A DNA stretch of 64,000 nucleotides, taken from the NCBI GenBank assembly GCA_021802125.1, contig JAKAAX010000001.1, positions 236,622-300,621 on the forward strand. Direction: 5' to 3'. The DNA comes from Thermoplasmata archaeon (GTDB taxonomy: Archaea; Thermoplasmatota; Thermoplasmata; Lutacidiplasmatales; UBA184). A program made the translations under genes and the position numbers. The notes below the pieces were generated by a model, which saw nothing but the letters and a program-made list of their open reading frames with translations, ran no database searches and was not told where the DNA came from. Of the stretch, positions 1 through 9,157 are shown in pieces; position 1 is the first letter of the stretch; each line of letters begins with the position of its first letter.

Positions 1-2
1 CG

Positions 3-686
3 GGGGTCCGGCCCGGTGACCGGATCACGATCGATGGGCTCTTCGGAGGAACTTCCACCGTGGAGGTCGTCGGGGTCCTCTCGGAGCAGGTCCTCCAGGC
101 CGTGCTGGTGAACCCCGCGCTGCTGACCGGCACTTTCCATTTCACCACCCAGCAGCTCTTCCTTCTGACGGGAGCCCCGGGGGTCGACCCGCGGACGGTG
201 ATCCAGACCTTCCAGACCCACTTCTTCGCCGACAACCTCGAGGTCTTCGATTTCGCGCAGATCCTGTCGACCACGCTGCAGTTCACCAACGCGTTCATCG
301 ACCTCCTCGAGGTCTTCGTGGCGCTGGGGCTCATCGTCGGGATCACGTCGCTGGGCATCCTGGCCCTGCGTGCGGTGGTGGAGCGGAGGACGCAGATCGG
401 GGTCATCCGGGCGGTGGGGTTCCGGCGCTCGCAGGTTCTGGCCGTGTTCCTCACGGAGTACTCCTTCCTGGCCCTCATGGGCATCGGGATCGGAGCGGTG
501 ATGGGGCTCGTCCTGGCCTACAACCTGAACGAGGCGGTGGGAGGGTTCTTCGCGTTCTCGATCCCTTGGACGAACCTCGCCTTCGTCCTTGGGACGAGCT
601 ACGCTCTGACGCTGGTCGCGACCGGGATGCCCTCCTTCCGCGCGTCGCGGATCCCTCCCGCGGAAGCGATCCGGTACTCCGAGTGA
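3..686 (+). CDS. FtsX/MacB-type ABC transporter permease, C-terminal part
   Basis: The reading frame is open to the left edge of the window, so the gene starts outside it and only about 227 C-terminal residues are seen. The segment begins in an extracytoplasmic MacB-like domain (GDRITIDGLFGG) and ends with the FtsX permease core: a membrane helix followed by the signature ERRTQIGVIRAVGFRR, two more membrane helices and the terminal RASRIPPAEAIRYSE typical of this family. FtsX-family permeases work with an ATPase partner to move lipids, peptides or lipoproteins, or to act mechanically across the membrane. The partner is not in the window. The family call is firm; the substrate is unknown. Confidence 0.85.
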   Translation, partial: GVRPGDRITIDGLFGGTSTVEVVGVLSEQVLQAVLVNPALLTGTFHFTTQQLFLLTGAPGVDPRTVIQTFQTHFFADNLEVFDFAQILSTTLQFTNAFIDLLEVFVALGLIVGITSLGILALRAVVERRTQIGVIRAVGFRRSQVLAVFLTEYSFLALMGIGIGAVMGLVLAYNLNEAVGGFFAFSIPWTNLAFVLGTSYALTLVATGMPSFRASRIPPAEAIRYSE

Positions 687-841
687 GCGGACCCGCGTGG
701 GGGGCGGTCGCCCCGGCTTCCGTCGCGGGCAGGGCCCGGCGCGGACCGAACGTCGGGGGAGTCAAGCGAACGATTAACCGCTGAACAACTTCCCCCGACC
801 GTTGCGACCCGTCCCGGGCCGCGAAAGGAGCACCCTCGCTC

Positions 842-2134
842 ATGTGCGAACACTGCGCCTCCGATCCCGAATGCCGCCACCCGGTCTGCTCCGCGAAGGG
901 GTCGAGCTGCTCCTGCTCGCTCCAGGGCCCCGCGCAGTGTCCGACGTGCGGACACCCCTGCCTCGACTGGTGGTGGGGGATGGGGATCGTCGGCGCGCCG
1001 GACTGGGTCTCGGACTTCCTCGGCGGGCAGGGGTCCGAGAGCCCCGGGTTCGAGAGGTACCCGGCGACCCGGGCCCAGCTCCTCGGCGCATGGAAGGAGA
1101 GGATGGAGGATATCCTCTCGGACGGCGAGGTCACTCTGGACGACCCGCGCTGGCTGGAGACCCACCTGCCGGAGGGAACGTATCACGACCCTGGGGAGGT
1201 CTTCCTCGCGGTCAACCCGGTCCTTGCGTGCCCGGCGCTCGACCCTTCGAAGTGGGTCGTGCGCCTGCCCGTGACCGCCCTCGCGGCGGGGTCGCGGCTC
1301 CAAGTGCCCCAGGGGGCGGCCGCCATCCTTGTCGACAGGAACGGCCAGCCGCTGGAAGTCTTCCCGGCGGGAGAACATGTCCTCTCCGCGACGACCGCTC
1401 CGAAGGCGGCCGCGGCCTCGCGGCGCCCGGCTCCGGGCACCACGCGGTACAGCCTCGCGGCGACGCCGCTGTTCTGCTACCTGGGCGACCTCGAGGGCAA
1501 GGTCCAGCACTCCGCGCGTCCTCCCCCGATCCCTCCGCCGATGTTCTCCGCCACGGTCCGGTTCTGGATCGCGGACCCCTCGAAGCTCGCCGCGACCCCC
1601 GCGGTGAAGGTCCTGGAGAGCTCCACTCCCCAGCCCCAGCAGCTGCTCAGCAGCGTCGTTCAGACGAAGCTCCAGGGACTGGACGCTCCCACCCTCGGCG
1701 ACCACGGCAAGCTCGAGACCCTCCTGCGCTCCTGGCTCGCGGAGGCGGGCCTCGGCGTACGGTCCATCGCCTTCGACGCGGGGGGATACGGAGGGATGCC
1801 GGCGTCGTTCGCGGCGGGCCGCCCGGGGTCGGCTCCCGGCGCCGTGGGAGGCATGCCGCCCGGGATGCCCCCGGGGATTCCCCCCGAGGCGCTCGCGAGG
1901 ATGCCTCCAGAGGCCCGTGCGATGTTCGAGGCCAGGATGAAGGCCGCCATGGCCGCCCACGCCGCGGCGACCGCCCGCGCTGGGAGCGGTGCGGGGACCG
2001 CCCCCTCGGGAGGAGCACCGGGGCCGTCCACGGGCCTTCCGCCCGGGCTCGTCCTCTGCCCGAACTGTCGCAGGCCGAACCCGGCGACGTTCGCCTCCTG
2101 TGTCGCGTGTGGCAGGCCCCTGAAGGGCCCCTGA
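842..2134 (+). CDS. SPFH/band-7-like protein with Cys-rich N-terminus and C-terminal zinc ribbon
   Basis: This is a 430-residue protein with no membrane segment. The first 45 residues hold many cysteines (MCEHCASDPECRHPVC, then CPTCGHPC), suggesting one or more bound metal ions. The middle (about 120-310) resembles the SPFH/YdjI group: a segment on either side of QGAAAILVDRNGQPLEVFPAGEH, then a beta-rich part and an amphipathic helix region. A Gly/Pro/Met/Ala-rich linker follows, and the end is a zinc ribbon with CPNC and CVAC pairs. Related SPFH plus zinc-ribbon proteins are seen beside stress or TerY-type systems in bacteria. The function here is not known. ATG start is followed directly by the Cys cluster, which supports the choice. 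Confidence 0.7.
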   Translation: MCEHCASDPECRHPVCSAKGSSCSCSLQGPAQCPTCGHPCLDWWWGMGIVGAPDWVSDFLGGQGSESPGFERYPATRAQLLGAWKERMEDILSDGEVTLDDPRWLETHLPEGTYHDPGEVFLAVNPVLACPALDPSKWVVRLPVTALAAGSRLQVPQGAAAILVDRNGQPLEVFPAGEHVLSATTAPKAAAASRRPAPGTTRYSLAATPLFCYLGDLEGKVQHSARPPPIPPPMFSATVRFWIADPSKLAATPAVKVLESSTPQPQQLLSSVVQTKLQGLDAPTLGDHGKLETLLRSWLAEAGLGVRSIAFDAGGYGGMPASFAAGRPGSAPGAVGGMPPGMPPGIPPEALARMPPEARAMFEARMKAAMAAHAAATARAGSGAGTAPSGGAPGPSTGLPPGLVLCPNCRRPNPATFASCVACGRPLKGP

Positions 2135-2435
2135 ACCGGGGTCCTCCGAGAACGGGAGGGAGGAGAGGGCGCCGGCACGCGGGCCCGCTCGACCGCGTCC
2201 GGGTCCGAGTCGCGTTCGACCCGTGTGAGGTCGAGGGCTCCAAATACTCCCGAGACCATTCTTGCTCAAGGATGTCGCGGGGCCGCGCCATGCGCGCGGT
2301 GCGCGTCAGCCTGTGGTCGCGATCTCTCGAGAACCTTCGGGCGTCGCGCCGCGCGCCCTGGGAACGCTTGCATCCTCACTCCCTTAAGTAACATCATCTT
2401 ACGGTCCACCTGGGCGGATAGGTCCCAAGAGACGA

Positions 2436-5378
2436 ATGGCGAAGCGGAAGACCACCTCACGAAGGCTTCCCGCGGCCCCGTCCGGGCCCGTGGAGGGCTC
2501 CTGGGGGTCCTCGCCAGGCTCCGCTTCCTCCGGCAGTGGAACGGACGCCTCCCACGCCGACGGCTCGGGGGCCGCGCCCCACGAGACCGCCCCGCCGAAG
2601 AGCGGGCGACGCGGCCGCTCGACCGTTCCCACGGTGGTGGACATGGGGCGGGCCCGGGCCGAGGCCCTCTTCCAGCTCCGCCTGGGACGCCAGGCCCTCG
2701 CCTTCGGGTTCATCGTCGGCCTCCTGCTCATCGTCGACTCCGCGATCGCCCTCTTCGTCGGGTCCTCCGCCCTCTCGACGGTGGGTCAGGTCGGGGCCTT
2801 CCTGGACTCCGTCATCACCAACCAGCTGCCCCTCGCGCTCCCTCTGGCCGCCGCCCTCTTCCTCTCCGCGGCGGTGTTCATCGAGAAGTACGACACCTAC
2901 GGGTTCTGGCCGTTCGAGGACCACTTCGCGATCACCGTGGCCGCGCTCGGCCTCTCGATCGCCCTGACCGCGATCTACGCCTTCCATTTCACCGGAAAGA
3001 AGCCCGACCTGCTGGTCTCCCTCTCGGGAGTGATCTACATCCTCGTGCTGATCGCCCTCAGCCTGGGGATGGTCTCGCTGGGGACCACCTGGCGCGGCTG
3101 GCCCTACCGGAAGATCTTCAGCGTCGGCATGGCCATCCTGCCGCCGGTCCTGGCCATCCCCCTCTCCTTCTCCCTGGCCCCCATCAACAACGTAGGGGCG
3201 CTCGGATCTCGAGGGGGCGCCTTCAACCTGGCGCTCTCGATCACCTTCAGCTTCGCCGCGTTCCTCTACACGGCGAGCGGTGCGCAGCTCCACCTGATGG
3301 CGAGCGCCACCCGTGCCCAGGAGCGCGAGGTCGTCGCCGGCAGCCACGAGAAGCTCTTCGCCCTCTCCCAGGAGCTCGCCACCCGCAACGAGGCGGCGAT
3401 GTTCCGGGAGGAGGCGCTCTCCCGACGCGAGGCGGACGTCGAGGCCCAGGAGGGGACGCTCGTCGAGCGCGCCCGGTTCCTCGAGGACCGCCGCCAGGAG
3501 CTCGAGACCCTGGACAAGCACCTGCGGGGGAAGAGCGACGAGGTGGGGGCCCGCGAGCAGGCGCTGCTCCCCCGGGCCGCCGAGGTGACCGCGTCCGAGG
3601 CCTCGCTCAAAGAAAGGAACGCTCAGATCGCCGCCCGGGAGCACGAGATGCAGACCGGGTTCCAGAGGCTCGGCGACCGCGAGAAGAACCTCTTGGACCG
3701 GGAGCAGGCGGTCCGCCAGAAGGAGCTCGAGGTCCAGAACCGCCAGGCGGAGGTCGCCCGGCAAGAGGCCCAGGCCCGCGTCGTGGACCAGACCGCGCAG
3801 GGACGTTTGCACGAGGCCGAGGCGCGCTTCGCCGCGGCCACCGCGAAGGAAGCCGAGGTCCGCTCCAAGGAGTCCTCCCTGGTCCTGCCGCCGGACGCCC
3901 GTTCGCGCGTCCAGGCGAAGGACGCCGAGATCTCCCGGAGGGAGGCCGCGATCGAGGCCCAACGCGCCGAGGTCTCCGACCGCGTCAACGCGGCCGGCCA
4001 GAAGGAGCAGGCCGTCGAACGCCGCCGGCTCGAGCTCCAGCAGGTGGCCTCCACGATCCTCGAGCGGGAGAAGGGGGTCGCCAACCGCGAGGCGGCGCTC
4101 TCGGCCAAGGAGAAGCAGTACGAGGTCGAGCTCGACCTCCTCAAGGGCGCGACGAAGCGTCACGAAGAGGAGATCCGGAAGTACTTCGACGCGACGAAGA
4201 AGAGCACGCTCGTCGAGAGCCAGTCGAGCCTGATGCTGAACCAGCTGAAGGACCGCGAGACGAGCGCGACCCTGCGTGAGCAGAAGCTCCAGGAGCGCGA
4301 GCGGGAGGTCCAGCAGCGCCGGGAGGAGGCCGAACGCATGACGCAGGAAGCCTCCGCCCAGAAGCGCGCCGTGGAGGCCCAGCTCGCCGACCTCCGGGTC
4401 CGCAGCGCCCGTCTGGAGGAGACCACCGCGCGGCTCGCCCCCTCGCGCGCCGAGGCGGACACGGCGATCTCCCAGGCGCTACGGGACCGCGAGAAGGCGC
4501 TGGAGCTCCGGGAGCGCCAGCTGGGAGACCGCGAGCAGAAGCTCCGCGCCCAGCAGTACGAGCGCGAGCGCCAGGGTGCCGCCGCCGCCCCAGCCGAGGA
4601 GGCCGGGGGCATGGTCTCGATCGGCCCCACGCCTTCGGTGACGCGGCCGGGAAAGGTGTCGACGGGCACGCCACGCCTGGACGACCTGCTGCTCGGCGGT
4701 TTCCCCGAACGCGCCCAGGTGGGGTTCGTCGGCCCGTCCTTCGTGGGCAAGGAGGTGGCGATCTACGCCTTCCTGGCCGAAGGGCTGAGGAAGGGCGAGG
4801 GGGCCATCATCGTCACCACGAGCCGTTCGCCTTCGGAGACCGCCAAGGAGCTGGGCGTGCTCGTCCCGTCTCTGATGGAGTACGAGGGCGCGGGTCGGCT
4901 CGTATGGGTCGACGCCTCCAACCCGGCCGGCGTCGCAGGGACGGACTCGAGGGCTGCGCGCGGGAGCACGGTCAAGGGCCCGGCCGACATGGTCGGGATC
5001 CTGCAGGCGATCTCCCGGCACGCCGCGGACATGGAGAAGGCCAAGACCGGCTTCCGTGTGGCCTTCCTGACGCTCTCCGCCTGCATCACGCAGACCGACG
5101 AGAAGGGCGCCGCGGCCTTCGTCCAGAACGTCCTGGGGATCCTGCGCCCGAAGGGGAGCCTCGGCGCCTACAGCGTGGACCGTGGGATGCACAGCGAGCA
5201 GCAGGTCCAGGGGATCGTCTCGCAGATGGACGGCGCGGTCCAGTTCCAGACCGAGCGGGGCAAGACCCAGTTGCAGATCCTGGGGTTGGGCGACGTCCAG
5301 TCCCGGCAGTGGGTCGACTACCGCTTCACGCAGAGGTCGATCCAGCTCGGGAGCTTCTCGCTCGAGCGCATCCGATAG
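2436..5378 (+). CDS. Six-TM, long coiled-coil protein with C-terminal KaiC/RecA-like ATPase domain
   Basis: The protein has 980 residues. Residues 1-75 are low-complexity Ser/Gly/Ala. About six hydrophobic helices follow (near 86-109, 131-149, 164-184, 190-215, 226-247, 263-283). Residues 290-720 are an almost unbroken charged coiled coil rich in Glu, Arg and Ala with repeated REA/EREKxx blocks. From about 735 there is a KaiC/GvpD-type RecA fold beginning STGTPRLDDLLLGG. The P-loop is GPSFVGKE (766-773): the invariant Ser/Thr after Lys is Glu, so Mg-ATP binding may be altered. The layout suggests a membrane-anchored rod that presents a RecA-like domain inside the cell. No close named family is recognised. 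It lies 300 nt after the SPFH-like gene on the same strand. Confidence 0.8.
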   Translation: MAKRKTTSRRLPAAPSGPVEGSWGSSPGSASSGSGTDASHADGSGAAPHETAPPKSGRRGRSTVPTVVDMGRARAEALFQLRLGRQALAFGFIVGLLLIVDSAIALFVGSSALSTVGQVGAFLDSVITNQLPLALPLAAALFLSAAVFIEKYDTYGFWPFEDHFAITVAALGLSIALTAIYAFHFTGKKPDLLVSLSGVIYILVLIALSLGMVSLGTTWRGWPYRKIFSVGMAILPPVLAIPLSFSLAPINNVGALGSRGGAFNLALSITFSFAAFLYTASGAQLHLMASATRAQEREVVAGSHEKLFALSQELATRNEAAMFREEALSRREADVEAQEGTLVERARFLEDRRQELETLDKHLRGKSDEVGAREQALLPRAAEVTASEASLKERNAQIAAREHEMQTGFQRLGDREKNLLDREQAVRQKELEVQNRQAEVARQEAQARVVDQTAQGRLHEAEARFAAATAKEAEVRSKESSLVLPPDARSRVQAKDAEISRREAAIEAQRAEVSDRVNAAGQKEQAVERRRLELQQVASTILEREKGVANREAALSAKEKQYEVELDLLKGATKRHEEEIRKYFDATKKSTLVESQSSLMLNQLKDRETSATLREQKLQEREREVQQRREEAERMTQEASAQKRAVEAQLADLRVRSARLEETTARLAPSRAEADTAISQALRDREKALELRERQLGDREQKLRAQQYERERQGAAAAPAEEAGGMVSIGPTPSVTRPGKVSTGTPRLDDLLLGGFPERAQVGFVGPSFVGKEVAIYAFLAEGLRKGEGAIIVTTSRSPSETAKELGVLVPSLMEYEGAGRLVWVDASNPAGVAGTDSRAARGSTVKGPADMVGILQAISRHAADMEKAKTGFRVAFLTLSACITQTDEKGAAAFVQNVLGILRPKGSLGAYSVDRGMHSEQQVQGIVSQMDGAVQFQTERGKTQLQILGLGDVQSRQWVDYRFTQRSIQLGSFSLERIR

Positions 5379-5513
5379 TCCCGTAGGACACGCGGACGGG
5401 GGACCACGCCGTCCCCTAAGCACGGGCGGCCGGGCTCTCCCCGTCTTCCGACCACTGTCGCGGGGGAACCGGAAAGCGCCTTGAGCGCCGGTTCGCGCTG
5501 TCGTTCGGAACGA

Positions 5514-6209
5514 ATGACCGCCGCATCCGTGGACCGAGAGAGCTTCCCCACCCGCTTCGCACGGGAGGTCTGGAGGCTCGGCCGTCCCTTGCTCCCCTTC
5601 GTGGCGGTCTTCCTCCTGCTCGACCTGGGGTGGGCGACGCTGGTGAACTTCCTCGCCGGGGCGGTCCACGTCCAGTCCCACGCGGCGTCCCATCCGGGCC
5701 AAGCCGACGCGGTCGACGCGGTGTGGCACCTGGCCACCGGGCTCATCGTGGCCATTCCCGCACGCGACCGGCGCCTCTACCTGCTGGCCCCCGCCCTATC
5801 CCTCGGCCTGGACGTCGACCATGTCTTCGGGCTGGTCGTCCCGGCCGCGGTCTCCCGGCCCTCCCACACCCTTCTCTTCGTGGCTTTGGCCGTCGTGGTC
5901 GCCCTCGCCTGGAAAGGGAGCTGGATGGCCTTCGGCGTCGGCGGCGCGGTCCTCACCCACCTCGCGGTGGACGGAGGGAGCCTGCCGCTCCTGGCGCCCG
6001 TCGTGTTCTCCCGCTGGACCCTCTCCCCCGTGGTCGAGGGCGTCTTGGTCGTCTTTGCGGGAGGGCTCTTCCTCCTTGCGCTCGGCCGCCACGACAAGCG
6101 GATCCGGGACCCCCGCGCCTGGGTGGAGCTCGGGATCATTGCGGTCCTTCTCGCGATCTTCCTAGCGCTCGTGGGCCCCCTGACCTGGTACTCGCTCCTG
6201 AGCGGCTGA
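5514..6209 (+). CDS. YdjM/LexA-binding-type membrane-bound metal hydrolase (PF04307-like)
   Basis: This 231-residue membrane protein carries the His/Asp pattern of the YdjM family of putative membrane-bound metal-dependent hydrolases: WHLATG near the second helix, DVDHVF, SHTLLF and THLAVDGG. The rest is a series of hydrophobic helices. The physiological substrate of the family is not established. An in-frame TTG start 33 nt upstream would add 11 residues; the ATG at 5514 is preferred because the extra residues are not family-like. It stands alone between the coiled-coil protein and the RCK channel-like gene, all on the plus strand. Confidence 0.75.
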   Translation: MTAASVDRESFPTRFAREVWRLGRPLLPFVAVFLLLDLGWATLVNFLAGAVHVQSHAASHPGQADAVDAVWHLATGLIVAIPARDRRLYLLAPALSLGLDVDHVFGLVVPAAVSRPSHTLLFVALAVVVALAWKGSWMAFGVGGAVLTHLAVDGGSLPLLAPVVFSRWTLSPVVEGVLVVFAGGLFLLALGRHDKRIRDPRAWVELGIIAVLLAIFLALVGPLTWYSLLSG

Positions 6210-6298
6210 TCCTCTCAGGGCGGGAGGTCTCGGGCGTGGGCGCGACCCGGGCCCTCCCCGGGGCAACTCTCTTAGGCGAAGGGATTTCGAGGGCTGTC

Positions 6299-7549
6299 GT
6301 GATCAACCCCCTCCGACCTCGCGGTGGTGGCCTACGGAGCTCGAGCCGCGCCGCGGCAAGGATCACCGAGCTGGGGGTGGCCGCCGCAGCCGCGCGCGCG
6401 AACTCCCCGGAAGCGCTCTCGGGGGCTTCGCTGACTCCGCAGGAGGAGGTCAAGAAGAAAGCCGGGCGAAGGGTCTACCGGAAGACCGACATCCTCCTCT
6501 ACGCACCGGGAGCGGTCCTGCGTCATCTCTGGGTGCAGCTCGTCGTGCTGCTGGCGATGTTCTTCTCCTCCGCCGTGCTGTTCTATGTCGAGCGCGTCCA
6601 ACTGCAGAACCCCACGATGGACTTCGTAGGCGCCCTCCTGGCCTCGGTCTCGACCATCACCACGATCGGGATCTACGCTCCCCCGAACCTGGTCCTTCTG
6701 CCGGACAACGTGAAGGTCGCCTTCATCATCATCTTCCTGGTCAGCGTGGGGGCTGCCGCGAGCATCGTGCAGACGGTCATGTCGCAAATGGTGAACCGAG
6801 AGCTCTGGACCGAGGAGGTCCTGAGGAAGGAGGTGGAGAAGATGAAGGACCATGTCATCGTCATGGGCCACTCCTACCTGGGCCAGTACGTCGGCCAGAA
6901 GCTCCAGGACATGGACGTCCCGTACGTCGTGGTCGTCCGCCACGACCAGGACCTGGTCCGGCTGCGCAACCAGGGGGTCCCCGCTTTCGCGAGCACGGTC
7001 GCGGAGTTCCACAGGGCCCTCGAGGAGGTCGGGGTCCGCAGGGCCTCGACGATGATCTGCACCTTCGAAGAGGACCCGGACAACCTCATCGCGATCCTCT
7101 ACGCGAACAAGGTCCATCCGGAGCTGCGCATCATCACCGTGGTCCACGACAGCGACCTCGTCCCCTCGGCCAAGATGGCGGGGGCTGACGTCGTCGTCCC
7201 TACCGCCAACATCCTCGGGGACCTCCTGGGGCTCTCCGCGGTCTCCAGGGAGGTCGCCGGCGTCATCCTCTCCTCGAAGGTCCCGGGGCGCTACCTGGCC
7301 GAGTTCGAGGTGCCCAAGGGCCACGACATCACCTTCGCCCGCCTGAACGCGCTCGCCCCTGTCCTGCTCGTGATGCAGGATGGCAAGATGCTCAGCAACC
7401 CCCACGACGATTTCGTGATCCGCGCGGGGAGCACGGCCTTCGTCCTCACGAGCGCGGAGGCGATCCACCGGGTCCGCCACGCGCTCGGCACCGGGCCGGT
7501 GAGCTCGGGGAGCGACGACCACTCGGCCAAGTCCGTCGGGCTCGGGTGA
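6299..7549 (+). CDS. Potassium-channel-like protein with RCK (TrkA-N/TrkA-C) domains and unusual filter
   Basis: The protein has about 416 residues. A cytoplasmic N-terminus precedes a helix (VLLAMFFSSAVLFYVERV), a pore-loop region and a second long helix (VAFIIIFLVSVGAAASIVQTV), the plan of a two-TM channel. Then comes an RCK/TrkA-N Rossmann fold (VIVMGHSYLGQYV; acidic end of strand 2 replaced by VVVVRHDQ) and a TrkA-C domain ending near TAFVLTS. The expected selectivity filter TVGYGD is replaced by TTIGIYAP, so ion selectivity cannot be assumed. The GTG start at 6299 is chosen because an AT-rich TATA-like stretch (ctcttagg) lies about 25 nt upstream. An in-frame GTG at 6236 is the alternative. 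Confidence 0.75.
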   Translation: MINPLRPRGGGLRSSSRAAARITELGVAAAAARANSPEALSGASLTPQEEVKKKAGRRVYRKTDILLYAPGAVLRHLWVQLVVLLAMFFSSAVLFYVERVQLQNPTMDFVGALLASVSTITTIGIYAPPNLVLLPDNVKVAFIIIFLVSVGAAASIVQTVMSQMVNRELWTEEVLRKEVEKMKDHVIVMGHSYLGQYVGQKLQDMDVPYVVVVRHDQDLVRLRNQGVPAFASTVAEFHRALEEVGVRRASTMICTFEEDPDNLIAILYANKVHPELRIITVVHDSDLVPSAKMAGADVVVPTANILGDLLGLSAVSREVAGVILSSKVPGRYLAEFEVPKGHDITFARLNALAPVLLVMQDGKMLSNPHDDFVIRAGSTAFVLTSAEAIHRVRHALGTGPVSSGSDDHSAKSVGLG

Positions 7550-7625
7550 GGGCCCCCGAGCGGCCCTCCCTCGCCCTCGCCGAGACGGAAACCGTTATGA
7601 ACGGGTCGAAAGTGGGCGGCCGCGC

Positions 7626-7859
7626 ATGGGAAACATCCGCCAAACGTACATCAAGCGCGTCGCCATCGAGCTGGTGAAGCTCCACCCCGACGCGTTCACG
7701 GCGGACTACAAGCACAACCACGCGAAGGTCCTGGAGCTCACGGACCTGGTCGAGAAGGGGCCCACGGGTGTGGACCGGGTGAAGTTCAAGAAGCTCGCCA
7801 ACCGCATCGCCGGGTACGTGACGCGGTACTACAAGCGCCAGAAGCGCGTGGTCGCCTAG
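7626..7859 (+). CDS. rps17e: Ribosomal protein eS17
   Basis: The 77-residue product matches archaeal eS17 along its whole length: MGNIRQTYIKRVAIEL at the start, the basic three-helix core and the RNA-binding end VTRYYKRQKRVVA. eS17 belongs to the small-subunit body. The length is normal for archaea. The ATG is preceded by an AT-rich box (accgttatgaac) about 30 nt upstream, consistent with a leaderless or short-leader mRNA. It is convergent with the aIF6 operon. Confidence 0.97.
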   Translation: MGNIRQTYIKRVAIELVKLHPDAFTADYKHNHAKVLELTDLVEKGPTGVDRVKFKKLANRIAGYVTRYYKRQKRVVA

Positions 7860-8137
7860 GCGGCTCGCCCCGCCGGGCGGCCGGGAACGGTCGAAGACGT
7901 CCCGGTGGCACGCCGCGCAGTTCGGGGCTCCAGCATCAGGGGGCGGTAGCCTTCGGGCCGCGAAATGACCCTGAAGGGCCTCCACGAACCCCCGGAAGGG
8001 GCGACGACGTGCCGGGCGACCCTGGTTCCGAGACGAGCCCCCATCCTCGCCCCGAAGGCAGGGTTCTCGAGATCACGATCTGAGAGCGTGGGGATCGAGC
8101 CCACTCCTGCGCCCGGCGATCGGGGAGGCTCGCCCGT
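7860..8137. other. Intergenic, no gene recognised
   Basis: This 278-nt gap lies between the convergent eS17 and aIF6 genes. It is G+C-rich with several short GC stems but no recognised RNA gene. One minus-strand frame contains a CxxCH motif, but it continues through the antisense of eS17 and looks like a shadow. Confidence 0.6.
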
Positions 8138-8803
8138 TCAGTCGAAGATGCGCAGGCCTTCCTGGATGTGGACGACCTCAACGGGCGTGGTCGGGTCTCC
8201 GACCAGGACCCCGCGAGAGTTCGCGACGATGCACGCTCCGACCAGCGGCACCCCGAAGTTCGCCGTGGAACGGTGGACCGGGACCCCGAGCGCCTGCTCG
8301 AGGACCTCGACCTCCTTCGGGGTGGCCCGGGGGTGGACGACGGTGCCGCGGTCCGTGGTCACGGCGGCCATGGCCACCGTCCCCAGCCCCGCGACGGTCG
8401 AGGGGACGACCGGGACCCCGAGGGCCTCGGAGAGGCGGCGCCGCTGGTCCGGGGTGAAATCCGGGTGGCAGACGGCCCCCTTGTTGTTGGCGAGAATGAT
8501 GTTCCCGAGGGCGTTCAGCCGGCTCCTCAGGATGGTGACGTTCAGGTGCTCTTCGAGGTGGCTGCGCTCCGGCGGCGTCAGCTCCTCCGAAAGCACCGCC
8601 CCGCGGTCGTTGAGCGCGAGCAGGGAGCCGACCAACTCGGTGTCCCCGACGCGGCTCCGAATGACCTTCACACCGAGCGTGTGCTCGCTCGCCCGGACGA
8701 GCTCGCCCGGGCAGGAGGGAGGCGCGACGGCGAGCTTCTCTCCCACGCGGAGGTAGACCCCGAGATAGGGGCTGCCAGAGTACGAGGCCTTGCCGACCGG
8801 CAA
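8138..8803 (-). CDS. eif6: Translation initiation factor aIF6
   Basis: The 221-residue protein belongs to the aIF6/eIF6 family, which binds the large ribosomal subunit and blocks joining with the small subunit. It shows the five-fold pentein repeat with family motifs SGSPYLGVYLRV near the N-terminus, LNALGNIILANNKGAV, AGLGTVAMAAVTTDRG and NFGVPLVGACIVANSRG. The annotated start is TTG; the next family-conserved residues follow within eight codons, so no other start fits. It is last in a minus-strand run eL39-eL31-aIF6, an order known from many euryarchaea. Confidence 0.96.
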   Translation of the reverse strand: MPVGKASYSGSPYLGVYLRVGEKLAVAPPSCPGELVRASEHTLGVKVIRSRVGDTELVGSLLALNDRGAVLSEELTPPERSHLEEHLNVTILRSRLNALGNIILANNKGAVCHPDFTPDQRRRLSEALGVPVVPSTVAGLGTVAMAAVTTDRGTVVHPRATPKEVEVLEQALGVPVHRSTANFGVPLVGACIVANSRGVLVGDPTTPVEVVHIQEGLRIFD

Positions 8804-8836
8804 ACTGAGCCCTGCCCCCGGGGAGGTGGGACCTCC

Positions 8837-9133
8837 CTAGCTCTCGTCCTCGGCCAGGTCGACCTCAACGAGGCCGTCCTCGAACCGGATCGCCTTCACG
8901 CGCACCTTCGAGGGGACGTGCGCGATGGAACGCTCCCAGAGGAACTCGTTGAGACGAGGGTCGATCCAGATGTCCTTCATCTCGCCCTTCATGTGGCGGA
9001 CCATGAAGCGCTTGATCGTCAGGATGGAGTGGCTCGCGCGCTCCCGGCGCGGCGGGGCGTGCTGGCTCGCACGGAGCGGCACGATGAACTCTCGCTCGAG
9101 CTCCTCGATACGGGTCTTCTCTTCCTTCGCCAT
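8837..9133 (-). CDS. rpl31e: Ribosomal protein eL31
   Basis: A 98-residue large-subunit protein located near the exit tunnel. It shows the eL31 pattern: a basic stretch RRERASHSILTIKRFMVRH, IDPRLNEFLWERSI, and the acidic ending LVEVDLAEDES. It begins at ATG and lies 24 nt downstream of eL39 and 33 nt upstream of aIF6, so the three genes are probably one transcript. Confidence 0.97.
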   Translation of the reverse strand: MAKEEKTRIEELEREFIVPLRASQHAPPRRERASHSILTIKRFMVRHMKGEMKDIWIDPRLNEFLWERSIAHVPSKVRVKAIRFEDGLVEVDLAEDES

Positions 9134-9157
9134 GTCCGACCGACCTTGCCTCCGCCC

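Noticed and set aside
599..2269. Long minus-strand open frame opposite the permease end and the SPFH-like gene
   Set aside because: Arg/Gly-rich shadow; long antisense frames are common at this G+C content.
7446..7985. CxxCH motif (NCAACH) in a minus-strand frame, suggesting a cytochrome
   Set aside because: The frame runs through the antisense of eS17 and lacks other cytochrome features.
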